Positions 50,649 to 59,503 of a DNA stretch of 64,000 nucleotides are shown in pieces; within the stretch, counting starts at the first letter, position 1, and every line of letters starts with the position of its first letter. This DNA comes from Tepidimicrobium xylanilyticum. Its GTDB lineage: Bacteria > Bacillota > Clostridia > Tissierellales > Tepidimicrobiaceae. The notes under the pieces were generated by a model that was not told where the DNA came from, did not search any database, and worked only from the letters and a program-made list of their open reading frames with translations. The stretch spans positions 186,001 through 250,000 of the forward strand of contig NZ_FNNG01000002.1 in the NCBI RefSeq assembly GCF_900106765.1, in the 5' to 3' direction. The translations under genes and the position numbers were made by a program.

Positions 50649-51191
50649 CTACTTATCATCTATACCATATATGCCTTTAGTAGGATCCCTAAATATTGAA
50701 TAATGAAGGGGCTTGAATGTAAAGAATACTAAGACAAACCCAATTAATATAAATAAAACCAATCCAGCTTTATTTAATATGTTGTTAGTCTCCTTTTCCA
50801 TTATCTTAAAGCTAATATATTGGCACAATATGGCGCCCAAAATAAACAATCCTATATCCAAAATGAATATATGTTTTTTACTTATAGCTGTATAGGCAGA
50901 AACACCAATAACAATCAGTAAATTCATAGCAAGTATTCCTGTAGTTTTAGCAATTAAAAAATTGTTAGTATATCTTCTAATAAACCAATATTCGATTATC
51001 ATGTAAAAGGCCAATGACCAATAGCCTAATTTCAAATGTTCCCAAAGGCTTTCATTCACAGGTCCAAACACTGCACCTATTGTAGATTTGTTGGACCATT
51101 CATATATGAAATGTAATAAAGAACCCACAATTGTTATCCAAAATACTCCTCCAATTTCCCACTTTTTTAATCTGTTATAATATAAATTCAT
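50649..51191 (-). CDS. DUF6512-type membrane protein
   Basis: A 180-residue protein with about five helices: GGVFWITIVGSLLHFIYEWS, LGYWSLAFYMIIEYWFI, TTGILAMNLLIVIGVSAYTA, ILDIGLFILGAILCQYISF and AGLVLFILIGFVLVFFTFKP. GPVNESLWEHLKLGYW is a memorable conserved stretch for this uncharacterised family. The ATG at 51191 has GGAGGTG upstream. Function unknown. Confidence 0.65.
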   Translation of the reverse strand: MNLYYNRLKKWEIGGVFWITIVGSLLHFIYEWSNKSTIGAVFGPVNESLWEHLKLGYWSLAFYMIIEYWFIRRYTNNFLIAKTTGILAMNLLIVIGVSAYTAISKKHIFILDIGLFILGAILCQYISFKIMEKETNNILNKAGLVLFILIGFVLVFFTFKPLHYSIFRDPTKGIYGIDDK

Positions 51192-51326
51192 CTTAAGCAC
51201 CTCCAATAATATGGTGCCTTTTTTATGGAAAAATATTTAAATCTTTGAATAATAAAATCCCGCTGATAATCAGAGCTTATATGCAAAAAGCTGTTGGGGT
51301 TACCAATAGCTAATGCCTGTCTTAAT

Positions 51327-51653
51327 TTAAGGTGCAGGATATTTTACTGAATTCTTCCTTACCTTATCTTCTATAGCAGTAGAAATATCAATATTTAATT
51401 GGTTTGCTAAAGATAAACAGTATATAATTACATCTGCTAATTCTTCCATTAGATGCTCAGCTTCTGAAGAAGTCATAATATCCCAAGATTCTTTAATATC
51501 TAACCATTGAAAAATTTCCATCAATTCACTAGCCTCTATGGAAATGCTCATGGATAGATTTTTAGGATTATGGAATTCTTCCCAGTTTCTTTCTTTGACA
51601 AAGTTAGAAATTTTGTCTTTTAGTTGTTGGATATTTGTGCTTTGGTCTGACAT
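51327..51653 (-). CDS. MazG-like nucleotide pyrophosphohydrolase
   Basis: A 108-residue all-helical protein: ISIEASELMEIFQWLDIKES and EELADVIIYCLSLANQLNID carry the ExxE and ELAD acidic metal ligands of the MazG/dCTP-pyrophosphatase fold, and the tail KVRKNSVKYPA is conserved. It hydrolyses non-canonical or excess NTPs to NMP and pyrophosphate. Stands alone; AGGAGGG-like site before the ATG. Confidence 0.88.
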   Translation of the reverse strand: MSDQSTNIQQLKDKISNFVKERNWEEFHNPKNLSMSISIEASELMEIFQWLDIKESWDIMTSSEAEHLMEELADVIIYCLSLANQLNIDISTAIEDKVRKNSVKYPAP

Positions 51654-52260
51654 ATTGTCCCTCCTTAAAATGTACTAAAATATATGTGCAATCTTAGAAT
51701 ACAATTTTTAATAATTTGTTCATTATATGCATTCAATATAGTCATTTCTAGTTGATGCCTTAAATGTAATTCTTTTTCTTATGTATGATTAAATTAAATT
51801 TCCTTCTTAAAAATACAATTTTTATGTTACCCATATATAACCCTTTAATTGATTAAGTAATTTTTCAAACATAAGCATATTAACTATAATATTAGAAAAA
51901 ATGAAACATTAAAATACCTTGATTAACAACGTATCTAAATTCCAGAATTCTAAATCCGAAGGGGTTATTGTAACTTGAAAATAACATTTATATTTATTAA
52001 ATTCATTCATTCTTTTTAAATATGGATTCCAATTATATTGTAGAATTTAATATATCCTGATACTGTTTCATATATTTCAGCAACATTTTCAATTTCGTAA
52101 CTTGACAAACATTCATCTTATAATAATTTGTGGAAAGTTTCAAAATGTTTCATCTCCTACATTGCAAAACAAAACTCTCTTTATCATACCCTCACCCCAT
52201 ACAAAATCCCTAATTAAAATGTAATATTCTACAAATGTTTGATTTTTCCTCTATTTTTGC
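51654..52260. other. 600-base AT-rich stretch with no supported gene
   Basis: No open frame with a ribosome site spans it. Pieces of decayed coding sequence may survive on the minus strand, for example a stretch reading RMNEFNKYKCYFQVTITPSD near 51940-52020, which faintly recalls DUF1848 proteins; stops interrupt the rest. Apart from the weak promoter region of the MazG gene next to 51654 I see nothing definite. Confidence 0.4.
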
Positions 52261-52464
52261 TTATTTAAATAACTTCTTCAAAACCTTAAACACATCAAAA
52301 GTAGTCCTGTTGTAAACTTTGTTATAAACGTATTTCTTAGGATTCCTAATCCATCCGTATCCTCTGGGCATTTTGAAACCACCTCTGTGGACTATCTGTC
52401 TCTTTAGGCTTGTTCTTGCACTTATTCGTTTTTTAAGGCTTGACTTTCTCATTCCAATTTTCAT
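52261..52464 (-). CDS. Small basic phage-associated-type protein
   Basis: A 67-residue strongly basic protein, MKIGMRKSSLKKRISARTSL, later MPRGYGWIRNPKKYVYNKVY and NRTTFDVFKVLKKLFK. The ISARTSLKRQ and NPKKxxYNKVYNRTT sequences are familiar from short phage-associated or housekeeping-region genes in Firmicutes without known function. The ATG at 52464 follows GGAGGG with good spacing; a longer frame starts six codons earlier. It may bind nucleic acid given its charge, which is a guess. Confidence 0.6.
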   Translation of the reverse strand: MKIGMRKSSLKKRISARTSLKRQIVHRGGFKMPRGYGWIRNPKKYVYNKVYNRTTFDVFKVLKKLFK

Positions 52465-52544
52465 AATATTACCCTCCTTCAATCATCTATTCTTACTTAT
52501 ATGATATTACATAAAAAGCACTCCTTCAATGTTTGACAGAAAAA

Positions 52545-52562
52545 GACACCCTTTAGGGTGCC
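52545..52562 (-). terminator. Terminator downstream of the TudS-related gene
   Basis: GGCACCC and GGGTGTC form a tight hairpin with a TTTA loop and a T run on the minus strand. Confidence 0.8.
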
Positions 52563-52584
52563 TTAAGCAAAAAAATACTTTTTA

Positions 52585-53139
52585 TTACTTATCATTTAAA
52601 AACTCACTTATATCCTTTAAGGAACTGTATACATCATTTTCATTAATACCTGTAAACGGAATTTCTATATCATATTCCTCAAGGTATTTTTTAAGTTCTT
52701 CCATAAACACTCCAAAACCTTCTACTTCTTTTAAATCCTTGATTTTGTGGTCTATATCATCCTTTGAAGGAGTTCCTTCCCAGTCACCGGAGCAAGTAAA
52801 ATTAACTCCACAGCTAGGGCTTCCATCTATTCCTATAACTCCTACAATTTCATATCCTGCATCTATATAGCTTTTTACTTGACAAATTATTGGTTTTAGC
52901 ATCTTCCTGCAGTTTTCCCTATAGAACAATGTGTCGAATTGTTCCTTTACATGCCCCCAGCGTTTAATTCCATATATGATCATCTCTGGACAGGGAAGTT
53001 GAATAATACCTATGCCTTTATCATGAAGCATATCTACTATTTCTTTAAATATGCCTTCATACTGGCTTAGACCTTCTACTTTAGAGTTAGAGTTTAATAT
53101 GCAATGGGAAACCAGTATGATTTTTCTAGTTCTTTTCAA
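52585..53139 (-). CDS. TudS-related (CD3072-type) putative desulfidase
   Basis: A 184-residue protein with three cysteines in the TudS pattern: Cys13 (VSHCILNSNSKVEG), Cys50 (LPCPEMIIYG) and Cys110 (IDGSPSCGVNFTCSG). In TudS these hold a [4Fe-4S] cluster that captures sulfur from thiouracil. DGSPSCGV is the family signature. It follows the ABC importer ATPase by 26 bases with no terminator between, so it is likely co-transcribed, suggesting that the imported compound contains sulfur or that sulfur recycling is linked to it. A strong terminator follows. Confidence 0.8.
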   Translation of the reverse strand: MKRTRKIILVSHCILNSNSKVEGLSQYEGIFKEIVDMLHDKGIGIIQLPCPEMIIYGIKRWGHVKEQFDTLFYRENCRKMLKPIICQVKSYIDAGYEIVGVIGIDGSPSCGVNFTCSGDWEGTPSKDDIDHKIKDLKEVEGFGVFMEELKKYLEEYDIEIPFTGINENDVYSSLKDISEFLNDK

Positions 53140-53165
53140 TTTACCACTTCCTTTATCAATGCCAT

Positions 53166-54179
53166 CTATAAACTTATACAGGAATTCCTTTTCACCCTGA
53201 GGAAGACCTGCTGTCCTAATTGGTATAAATCACTGCCATTATTAAGTATATCCACATCTAATTTAACTTCCTTTAAATCGACCGTATATCGGATAATGTT
53301 CCCTTGAGGAAGTATTCCCACAAGCTCCCCAGAGAAATAATAGTATTCATGGTCCATTTCATAGTCAACACTTGATATTTCAATTAATTCTGGCCGAATA
53401 ACGATATTACTAACTTGTGGACATTCTTCACCAATTAGATCAGAAAATATCTTTGCAGATAATATATTATAATTACCTATGAAGCTGGCTGCAAAATTGC
53501 TTTTAGGACTGCTGTAGAGTTCAAAAGGATTTCCCGATTGTTCTATAACTCCATCTTTCATCAAATATATTGTGTCAGACATGGTCATTGCTTCGTCTTG
53601 ATCATGTGTAACGAAGATAGAAGTCATTCCCAGCTCCTTATGAATCTCTTTTATCCTCGATTGGAGGGATTTGCGAAGTTTGGCATCAATTGCACTTAAC
53701 GGTTCATCCAATAGGAGTACTTTTGGCCTTGTCACAATACATCTGGCCAAAGCAACTCTCTGCTGTTCCCCACCAGAAAGCTGGTAAGGATATTTCCTTT
53801 CTTTCCCCTTAAGGTCAACCATATTTATTGCATTTTGTACCCTTTCATGAATTTCATCCCTATCAACCTTTTTCATCTTTAAGCCAAAGGCAATATTCTT
53901 ATAAACATTCAAGTTGGGAAAGAGGCTGTACTGCTGAAAGATCATGCCCACATTTCTTTCCCTGGGGTCCACATGGGTAATTTCCTTTCCGTCCAGAAAG
54001 ATTTTTCCACTGCTTACCTGTTCAAGACCAGCAATACATCTTAATAAGGTACTCTTCCCACAACCAGAAGGTCCTAATAAGGTTACAAATTCCCCTTCTT
54101 CAATTGATAGGTTGATTTTTTTCAGAACCTGATTTTCTCCATAATATTTTTCTATATCTTGTAGAATTATATATGCCAT
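53166..54179 (-). CDS. ABC importer ATPase (CysA/PotA-like, with C-terminal TOBE-type domain)
   Basis: A 337-residue ATPase. Walker A GPSGCGKSTLLRCIAG, Q-loop MIFQQYSLFPNL, signature LSGGEQQRVALARCI, Walker B LLLDEPLSAIDAKLR, H-loop VTHDQDEAMTMSD. The C-terminal extra 90 residues (after FIGNYNILSAKIFSDLIGEE) form a TOBE-like domain often used for regulation or substrate effects. It serves the permease and binding protein upstream. Confidence 0.88.
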   Translation of the reverse strand: MAYIILQDIEKYYGENQVLKKINLSIEEGEFVTLLGPSGCGKSTLLRCIAGLEQVSSGKIFLDGKEITHVDPRERNVGMIFQQYSLFPNLNVYKNIAFGLKMKKVDRDEIHERVQNAINMVDLKGKERKYPYQLSGGEQQRVALARCIVTRPKVLLLDEPLSAIDAKLRKSLQSRIKEIHKELGMTSIFVTHDQDEAMTMSDTIYLMKDGVIEQSGNPFELYSSPKSNFAASFIGNYNILSAKIFSDLIGEECPQVSNIVIRPELIEISSVDYEMDHEYYYFSGELVGILPQGNIIRYTVDLKEVKLDVDILNNGSDLYQLGQQVFLRVKRNSCISL

Positions 54180-54216
54180 AAGAATCCCTCTAATCTATGT
54201 TTTAAGAATCTTTACC

Positions 54217-55263
54217 TTAATCCATGTTTAAAGCTTTTTTTGCATTGTTTACAAAGGTCATATCAATTATGTTATCATAACCTACTGGCTCACTTATTAT
54301 GCCTTGTTCTAAGCAGAACCTTTCTATTGCTTCGAATCCTTCTCTACTGTAATTGCCATCTGTTGACAGTGAATCTCTCAATATGCTTATAATTTCTACC
54401 ATATCCTTCCCTTCAAACATTGGGGCTACTACTTCAGCAATTTCTTCATCTGTATGTTCATTTTGCCATTTAATAGCTCTCATAACAGCATTTACGAATT
54501 TTTGTACTGTTTCAGGATTTTCTTCAGCAAATTTTTTAGTTACAACAACCATCTGAGATTCATAAAATTCAGTACCATAAATAGCTTTATGTGTTTCTGA
54601 ATCCATAGTATTGATTAGAATATTAGCATTAATATCCTTCAATTTATTTATATAAATACCATCAAAATAAGCACCAGCAACAGTTCCTTGTTCTAGAGCA
54701 GCTAATGCAGCTCCATATTCCATATTAATCCACTCTACATCGTTTACAGTTAAGCCTGCTTCTTCTAAGGCAGCAGCAACAAAGGAATATGGTGCAGAAC
54801 CAGGCATACCTCCAAATATTGCTTTACCTTTCAATTCTTCAATGCTGGTAATTTCAGAGTTAGTTGCAAACATATATTGCTTGCTCCTAACGGTTGGAAG
54901 TATAATTGTAGACTCCAGTCCTTCATCATAAGCTCTTAATACTGGTTCGGTTGAAAGCATACAGAACTGAGAATCACCTGCATGCATCCCTTGGAATGCA
55001 ATAGGCCCATCTTTATATACTACAAATTCTGGATCTAATCCTTCATCTTCAAAGTATCCAAGCATTTCAGCTACATAAACTGGAAGCCAAGACTCTCCAC
55101 GCATTTCGGAGATTACGATTTTTTCAAGTTCCTTCTCTTCTTCCACATTTCCTTCATTTTGACTTTGTCCTGCAGTATCATTTTGATTGTTTTGTGTAGT
55201 ACATCCTACTATCAAGGTTGCTATTAAGCCAAACAGCAAAATTAACTTTAGACATTTTCTCAT
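54217..55263 (-). CDS. NMT1/THI5-type ABC substrate-binding lipoprotein
   Basis: A 348-residue lipoprotein; lipobox LIVGC (Cys21). The mature domain has the SsuA/ThiY pattern: ESWLPVYVAEMLGYFEDEGL, VYKDGPIAFQGMHAGDSQFC, LKGKAIFGGMPGSAPYSFVA, ALEQGTVAGAYFDGIYINKL, EENPETVQKFVNAVMRAIKW. Ligands in this fold include thiamine pyrimidine, taurine, sulfonates, and nitrate; the ligand here is not determined. Gene neighbours (thiol-type desulfidase downstream) make a sulfur compound the better guess. Confidence 0.88.
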   Translation of the reverse strand: MRKCLKLILLFGLIATLIVGCTTQNNQNDTAGQSQNEGNVEEEKELEKIVISEMRGESWLPVYVAEMLGYFEDEGLDPEFVVYKDGPIAFQGMHAGDSQFCMLSTEPVLRAYDEGLESTIILPTVRSKQYMFATNSEITSIEELKGKAIFGGMPGSAPYSFVAAALEEAGLTVNDVEWINMEYGAALAALEQGTVAGAYFDGIYINKLKDINANILINTMDSETHKAIYGTEFYESQMVVVTKKFAEENPETVQKFVNAVMRAIKWQNEHTDEEIAEVVAPMFEGKDMVEIISILRDSLSTDGNYSREGFEAIERFCLEQGIISEPVGYDNIIDMTFVNNAKKALNMD

Positions 55264-55292
55264 ACATAACTCCCCTCTCTTTTATAGATTTT

Positions 55293-56093
55293 CTATTGTA
55301 CTGTTTTACCATGTTTCATTGATAAATTTGTAGGTGCCCTCCAACGGAGTAGATAGTTCTCAATCTTATCTAGTGAAAAGTTTAAAAATATACCCACTAA
55401 TAGCAGTATCAAAATACAGGACATAACCCGGGCTATATTAAAAAATGAACTTGCATAGGCTATCATCCACCCGAAACCTGCAGAAGCTCCAATATATTCA
55501 CCAATAATTGCTCCTACCAAGCTAGAGCCTACTCCTACACGAATGCCTGACAGTATAAACGGCAAGCTGGATGGTAAAACCACATGAATAAGGGTTTGCA
55601 CTTTGCCAGCTCCAAGTAAAATAGCTGATTCAATAAGCTTAGGTTCTACATTATGAACCCCAGCATAAGTGGAAAAAAAGACATTAAAAAATACCATAAG
55701 GGCTGCAAGAAATATCTTGGACGTAAGTCCTAGGCCAAACCATAAAATGTAAACTGGTGCCAAGGTCAATTGAGGTATTCCATGAATGGCTGTGATGATA
55801 GGTAGAAGAATCTTTCCTAAGGTTTCAAACTGGCCTAGTATTAAACCTATTACAACTCCAAATACTGTTCCATAAAATAGTCCAGTAAAGGCTTCCCTTA
55901 AGGTTACAGATGTATGTTTTACTAGATCCCCACTTGTATAAAATTCAATTAAATCTTTTAATATTTCACTTGGATAACTTGTAAAGAGTGGATTGTATAA
56001 TCTTGCTCGGGCTGACAATTCCCAAGCCAAAATAAAGGCTCCAATAAGAAGTATTCTAATAATAATTATAATATATTTGCTCTTATCTTCCAT
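55293..56093 (-). CDS. ABC importer permease (SsuC/ThiX-type)
   Basis: A 266-residue permease with about six helices: YIIIIIRILLIGAFILAWEL, GTVFGVVIGLILGQFETLGK, LPIITAIHGIPQLTLAPVYI, LWFGLGLTSKIFLAALMVFF, the EAA-like loop ESAILLGAGKVQTLIHVVLP, and VGSSLVGAIIGEYIGASAGF. First gene of its operon. The ATG at 56093 has GGAGGTA upstream; nine extra codons of the longer frame are discounted. Confidence 0.9.
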   Translation of the reverse strand: MEDKSKYIIIIIRILLIGAFILAWELSARARLYNPLFTSYPSEILKDLIEFYTSGDLVKHTSVTLREAFTGLFYGTVFGVVIGLILGQFETLGKILLPIITAIHGIPQLTLAPVYILWFGLGLTSKIFLAALMVFFNVFFSTYAGVHNVEPKLIESAILLGAGKVQTLIHVVLPSSLPFILSGIRVGVGSSLVGAIIGEYIGASAGFGWMIAYASSFFNIARVMSCILILLLVGIFLNFSLDKIENYLLRWRAPTNLSMKHGKTVQ

Positions 56094-56314
56094 GGTATAC
56101 CTCCAATCTGAAATCACCATGAATGCATGAATTACTGTAATTTAAACATAATTTTCGACAATGTATACGTTAACACCATGAAAAGATTAACACATTTTTT
56201 TACAATATTCCAATTGATAATTTTTATAATACAAAATTTAATATTAGTAATTTTTATAGTTTTTTTAAAAACTATTTCTCCTCATATTCCATTTCTGTTT
56301 TATATAAAAAATAA

Positions 56315-56337
56315 AGCCTAAGCAACAAGCTTAGGCT
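56315..56337 (-). terminator. Terminator of the hyp/Fec/FmdE operon
   Basis: AGCCTAAGC (56315-56323) and GCTTAGGCT (56329-56337) form a perfect stem; the minus strand continues TTATTTTTT. Confidence 0.85.
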
Positions 56338-56392
56338 GAATAAAAAGAATAACCTATTATATATATTTAATCCCGAATTCCCCTTTTCACTC

Positions 56393-56734
56393 CTAACAAG
56401 CTACAATCTCTTTTATCATAAATTCTCTACCACTTAGCAATTCAAAATCTCTACTGCCACATTCTGGACATTCACCTTGATTCTTAATGTAATTGAATAT
56501 CTTGTTGCATTTAAAGCATCTGCAATTGCCAGGTATTATTTTAATTTCCAATTTTGTATCCTCTAATAAGGTTCCATCCACCGCAGCAGGATAGCATGCC
56601 TGAATATATCTTGGTATTACTGAAGATAATTCACCAATTTGTAGAACCAATGTATCAATTTTGGTAATTCCATTTTCCATAGCAAATTTTTCTACCGTCT
56701 TTACAACCTGAATCATTATTCCCAACTCATGCAA
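56393..56734 (-). CDS. hypA: Hydrogenase nickel-incorporation protein HypA
   Basis: A 113-residue protein. MHELGIMIQVVKTVEKFAME is the canonical N-terminus, where His2 and Glu3 bind nickel. The zinc site CRCFKC...CPECGS is complete. It works with HypB to place nickel into [NiFe] hydrogenase. The start is a TTG at 56734, with AGGTGG seven bases before; the longer frame (start 56839) only overlaps the upstream gene and adds a non-family N-terminus. Last gene of the operon. Confidence 0.93.
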   Translation of the reverse strand: MHELGIMIQVVKTVEKFAMENGITKIDTLVLQIGELSSVIPRYIQACYPAAVDGTLLEDTKLEIKIIPGNCRCFKCNKIFNYIKNQGECPECGSRDFELLSGREFMIKEIVAC

Positions 56735-56780
56735 AGGAATTCCACCTACCTTTCGCGTCGAGCTCCTAAGAGGACCTGTA

Positions 56781-59477
56781 TCATTTAACACTAGCCTTTT
56801 TCTTACCTCTAATAACCTTCTTAACCTTATGGGCCACAATTCTACCCTTGCGTTTAACTACGTTCTTAACAATTATTGGTTTTAGTTCTTCAAAGGATAC
56901 ATTCGCTTCATCATATTTCCTTACCAAACTAATTGCATCAAATTTACATTTAGTAGTGCACTGGCCACATCCAATACACATATATTCATCTACAACTGTA
57001 ACACCACAGCTTAAGCATCGCTCTGTTTCCTTCCTTACTTGTTCTTCGGTCAAGGTAGGTCTTAAATCCCTAAAGGATTGCTTAGCCTTAGATCCATCTA
57101 CTGGCTTTGTTCTCTGTCTTGGAATGCGATCATAACCTTCTAAATCTAAATATTCTTTATCAAAGGCCTTAAATTCCCTTCTATCCCTACCAATTATCAA
57201 ATCCTGTCCTGGATGTACAAAACGATGTATTGAAATAGCAGCTTCCTTACCTAATGCTATGGCATCTATTGCAAACTTTGGTCCTGTTGCTGCATCCCCA
57301 CCTGCAAATATATCTGGTTCTCCAGTTTGTAAGGTAATTGGATCTACTTTAATAGTATTATTTGGATTTAATTCTGCTTTTGAACCTTCTAACAATTTCC
57401 CCCAATCTATCCTTTGACCTATGGATAATAAGATCCTATCTGCCTTAACCACTATGGTATCATTTTCGTCATACTTTGGATTGAATCTTCCGTTTCCATC
57501 AAAAACGGAAATACACCTTTTTAGCTCTATTCCTACTACCTTGTTATTTTCAGTTAGGATGCGTTTAGGTCCCCAGCCATTGTTAATAACAATATCTTCT
57601 GAGATAGCCTCTTCAATCTCTTCTTCAAGTGCAGGCATTTCTTCTCTGCTTTCCAAACAATACATTTGAACGCTAGCAGCACCAGCTCTTGTAGCTGTTC
57701 TTGCTACGTCTATTGCAACATTACCTCCTCCTATTACAACAACATCGCCTTCTATATCCGGATCCTTGCCTAAATTTACATTTCTTAAAAAATCCACACC
57801 AGAAATAACACCCTCTATATCTTCTCCCTCAACGCCTAGTTTTCTACCAGCTTGAGCACCTATTGCAAGATAGAATGCTTCGTATCCTTCCTTCCTCAAT
57901 TCATCTAAAGTAATATCCTTTCCTACTTCCACTCCAGTCTTAAATTCCACGCCTAACTCTCTTAATATATCTATTTCCGCATTTATTACATCCTTTTCTA
58001 ATCTATATGAAGGAATTCCTAATGTTAACATACCTCCAAGTACTTCTTGCTTTTCAAATACAGTTACTTTATAGCCATCTATGGCTAAATAATAGGCACA
58101 GGATAATCCTGATGGACCTGACCCTATTATGGCAATTTTCTTTCCATAATCGTGTCTTTTCTTAGGTATATAGCGAATATCCGCATTTAAATCCTGCTCT
58201 GCTATAAACTTTTTGATATCATCAATGGCTATTGGTTCATCTACATTCCCTCTAGTACATGCAGATTCACAAGGTCTAGGACAAATACGTCCGCAAACAG
58301 CTGGAAATGGATTTTCCTTCTTTATCAATTCTAATGCCTCTGTATATCTGCCTTGAGAAGCTAATTTAATGTATCCTTGCACAGGTATATGGGCAGGGCA
58401 CTTAGTGATACAGGGACTGGTTCCAGAATCTAACACATGCTTTCTATTAGTACGATAATCTGGATTCCATTTGTCTGGCCCCCATTCTGAATTGGACGGA
58501 AGGTCTATTCTTTCTTCAATAACCTGTATTTCCCCACAAAGCTTTTGCCCTAATTTTAGTGCATTAGTTGGACATACCTGGACACACTGACCACAAGCCA
58601 CACATTTTTCAGGATTTACTCGAGAAACATAATTTGAACGTATCATATCGTTGTTCAAAAACATGGTAGCAGTTCTAAGAGAAAAACAGCTACATGAACA
58701 GCAATTACATATTGCATGGGTTTTACCTGGCCCATCTACATTGGGTATCTGATGCATTAAGCCATTTTCCTCAGCTTTGCGTATAATTTCAAATGCTTCT
58801 TCTCGGGTAATTTGCCTTCCTCTACCAGTTCTAATGTAATATTCAGCAGCATGCCCTAACTGAATACACATATCCTCCTTTAAGTGTCCACAGCCTTCTC
58901 CCATTATTTCCCTTGATGTACGACAAGAACAGTCGGATACTGAAAATATTTCATGCTCATTTAAATATTTGGATATTTCTTCATAGGATGCCCTTCTAGT
59001 TTCACCGTCAATAGCAGTTTCAATAGGTATAACCCTCATGAGCCCTTTGCCCACTGGAAAATTTCCAGCAGTCATTGGACCTCTTATTCTTCCATAGGCT
59101 TCAAAAGCTTCTGCTATTTGCGGGTACTTTCTGACATTCTCCTTATTATTAACCATCATTTCCATGACCCCTGGTACCCAGGTATCAAGCCAGTATTTAT
59201 CTACGCCATCTATTTTATTGACAAAGCAAACTCCAGCCATTGCCAATTCCCATAGTAGCTTTTCCGTTTCTTCTATAGATTTCCCGCACAAAGGGGCTAC
59301 TTCTTCTGCACTCTTTGGTTTTCTAAACTCCAAGCAAAGCCCCACTTCTGCCATTTCATCTGTAACAACTGGCTCTAAAATCATATATTCTGGATCGGTG
59401 GGTTTATATGCTGATTTAGAACCAGGTTTTTTCATACCAATATGATTAGCAAGATCCAATACTTTTTGCTTAACCAT
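56781..59477 (-). CDS. Large Fe-S/FAD oxidoreductase (GltD-like with N-terminal ferredoxin clusters)
   Basis: An 898-residue multi-cluster protein. N-terminal third: cysteine-rich segments SDCSCRTSREIMGEGCGHL (about 182-200), CNCCSCSCFSLRTATMF (about 267), then CVACGQCVQVCPTNALKLG (a [4Fe-4S] ferredoxin). Middle: GltD-like CPAHIPVQGYIKLASQGRYT, FPAVCGRICPRPCESACTRG, the FAD site IAIIGSGPSGLSCAYYLAID, NAD(P)H site VVVIGGGNVAIDVARTATRA and FAGGDAATGPKFAIDAIALG. C-terminus: CLSCGVTVVDEYMCIGCGQC. So it should move electrons between NAD(P)H and ferredoxin or another partner via FAD. Placed between hypB and hypA, presumably a redox partner for a [NiFe] enzyme. Confidence 0.85.
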   Translation of the reverse strand: MVKQKVLDLANHIGMKKPGSKSAYKPTDPEYMILEPVVTDEMAEVGLCLEFRKPKSAEEVAPLCGKSIEETEKLLWELAMAGVCFVNKIDGVDKYWLDTWVPGVMEMMVNNKENVRKYPQIAEAFEAYGRIRGPMTAGNFPVGKGLMRVIPIETAIDGETRRASYEEISKYLNEHEIFSVSDCSCRTSREIMGEGCGHLKEDMCIQLGHAAEYYIRTGRGRQITREEAFEIIRKAEENGLMHQIPNVDGPGKTHAICNCCSCSCFSLRTATMFLNNDMIRSNYVSRVNPEKCVACGQCVQVCPTNALKLGQKLCGEIQVIEERIDLPSNSEWGPDKWNPDYRTNRKHVLDSGTSPCITKCPAHIPVQGYIKLASQGRYTEALELIKKENPFPAVCGRICPRPCESACTRGNVDEPIAIDDIKKFIAEQDLNADIRYIPKKRHDYGKKIAIIGSGPSGLSCAYYLAIDGYKVTVFEKQEVLGGMLTLGIPSYRLEKDVINAEIDILRELGVEFKTGVEVGKDITLDELRKEGYEAFYLAIGAQAGRKLGVEGEDIEGVISGVDFLRNVNLGKDPDIEGDVVVIGGGNVAIDVARTATRAGAASVQMYCLESREEMPALEEEIEEAISEDIVINNGWGPKRILTENNKVVGIELKRCISVFDGNGRFNPKYDENDTIVVKADRILLSIGQRIDWGKLLEGSKAELNPNNTIKVDPITLQTGEPDIFAGGDAATGPKFAIDAIALGKEAAISIHRFVHPGQDLIIGRDRREFKAFDKEYLDLEGYDRIPRQRTKPVDGSKAKQSFRDLRPTLTEEQVRKETERCLSCGVTVVDEYMCIGCGQCTTKCKFDAISLVRKYDEANVSFEELKPIIVKNVVKRKGRIVAHKVKKVIRGKKKASVK

Positions 59478-59503
59478 ACGATCGCCCCCTTAACTTAAAT
59501 TTT

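Noticed and set aside
51890-52190. Possible DUF1848 pseudogene on the minus strand
   Set aside because: Only one short segment resembles the family and stops interrupt the rest; not enough to call.
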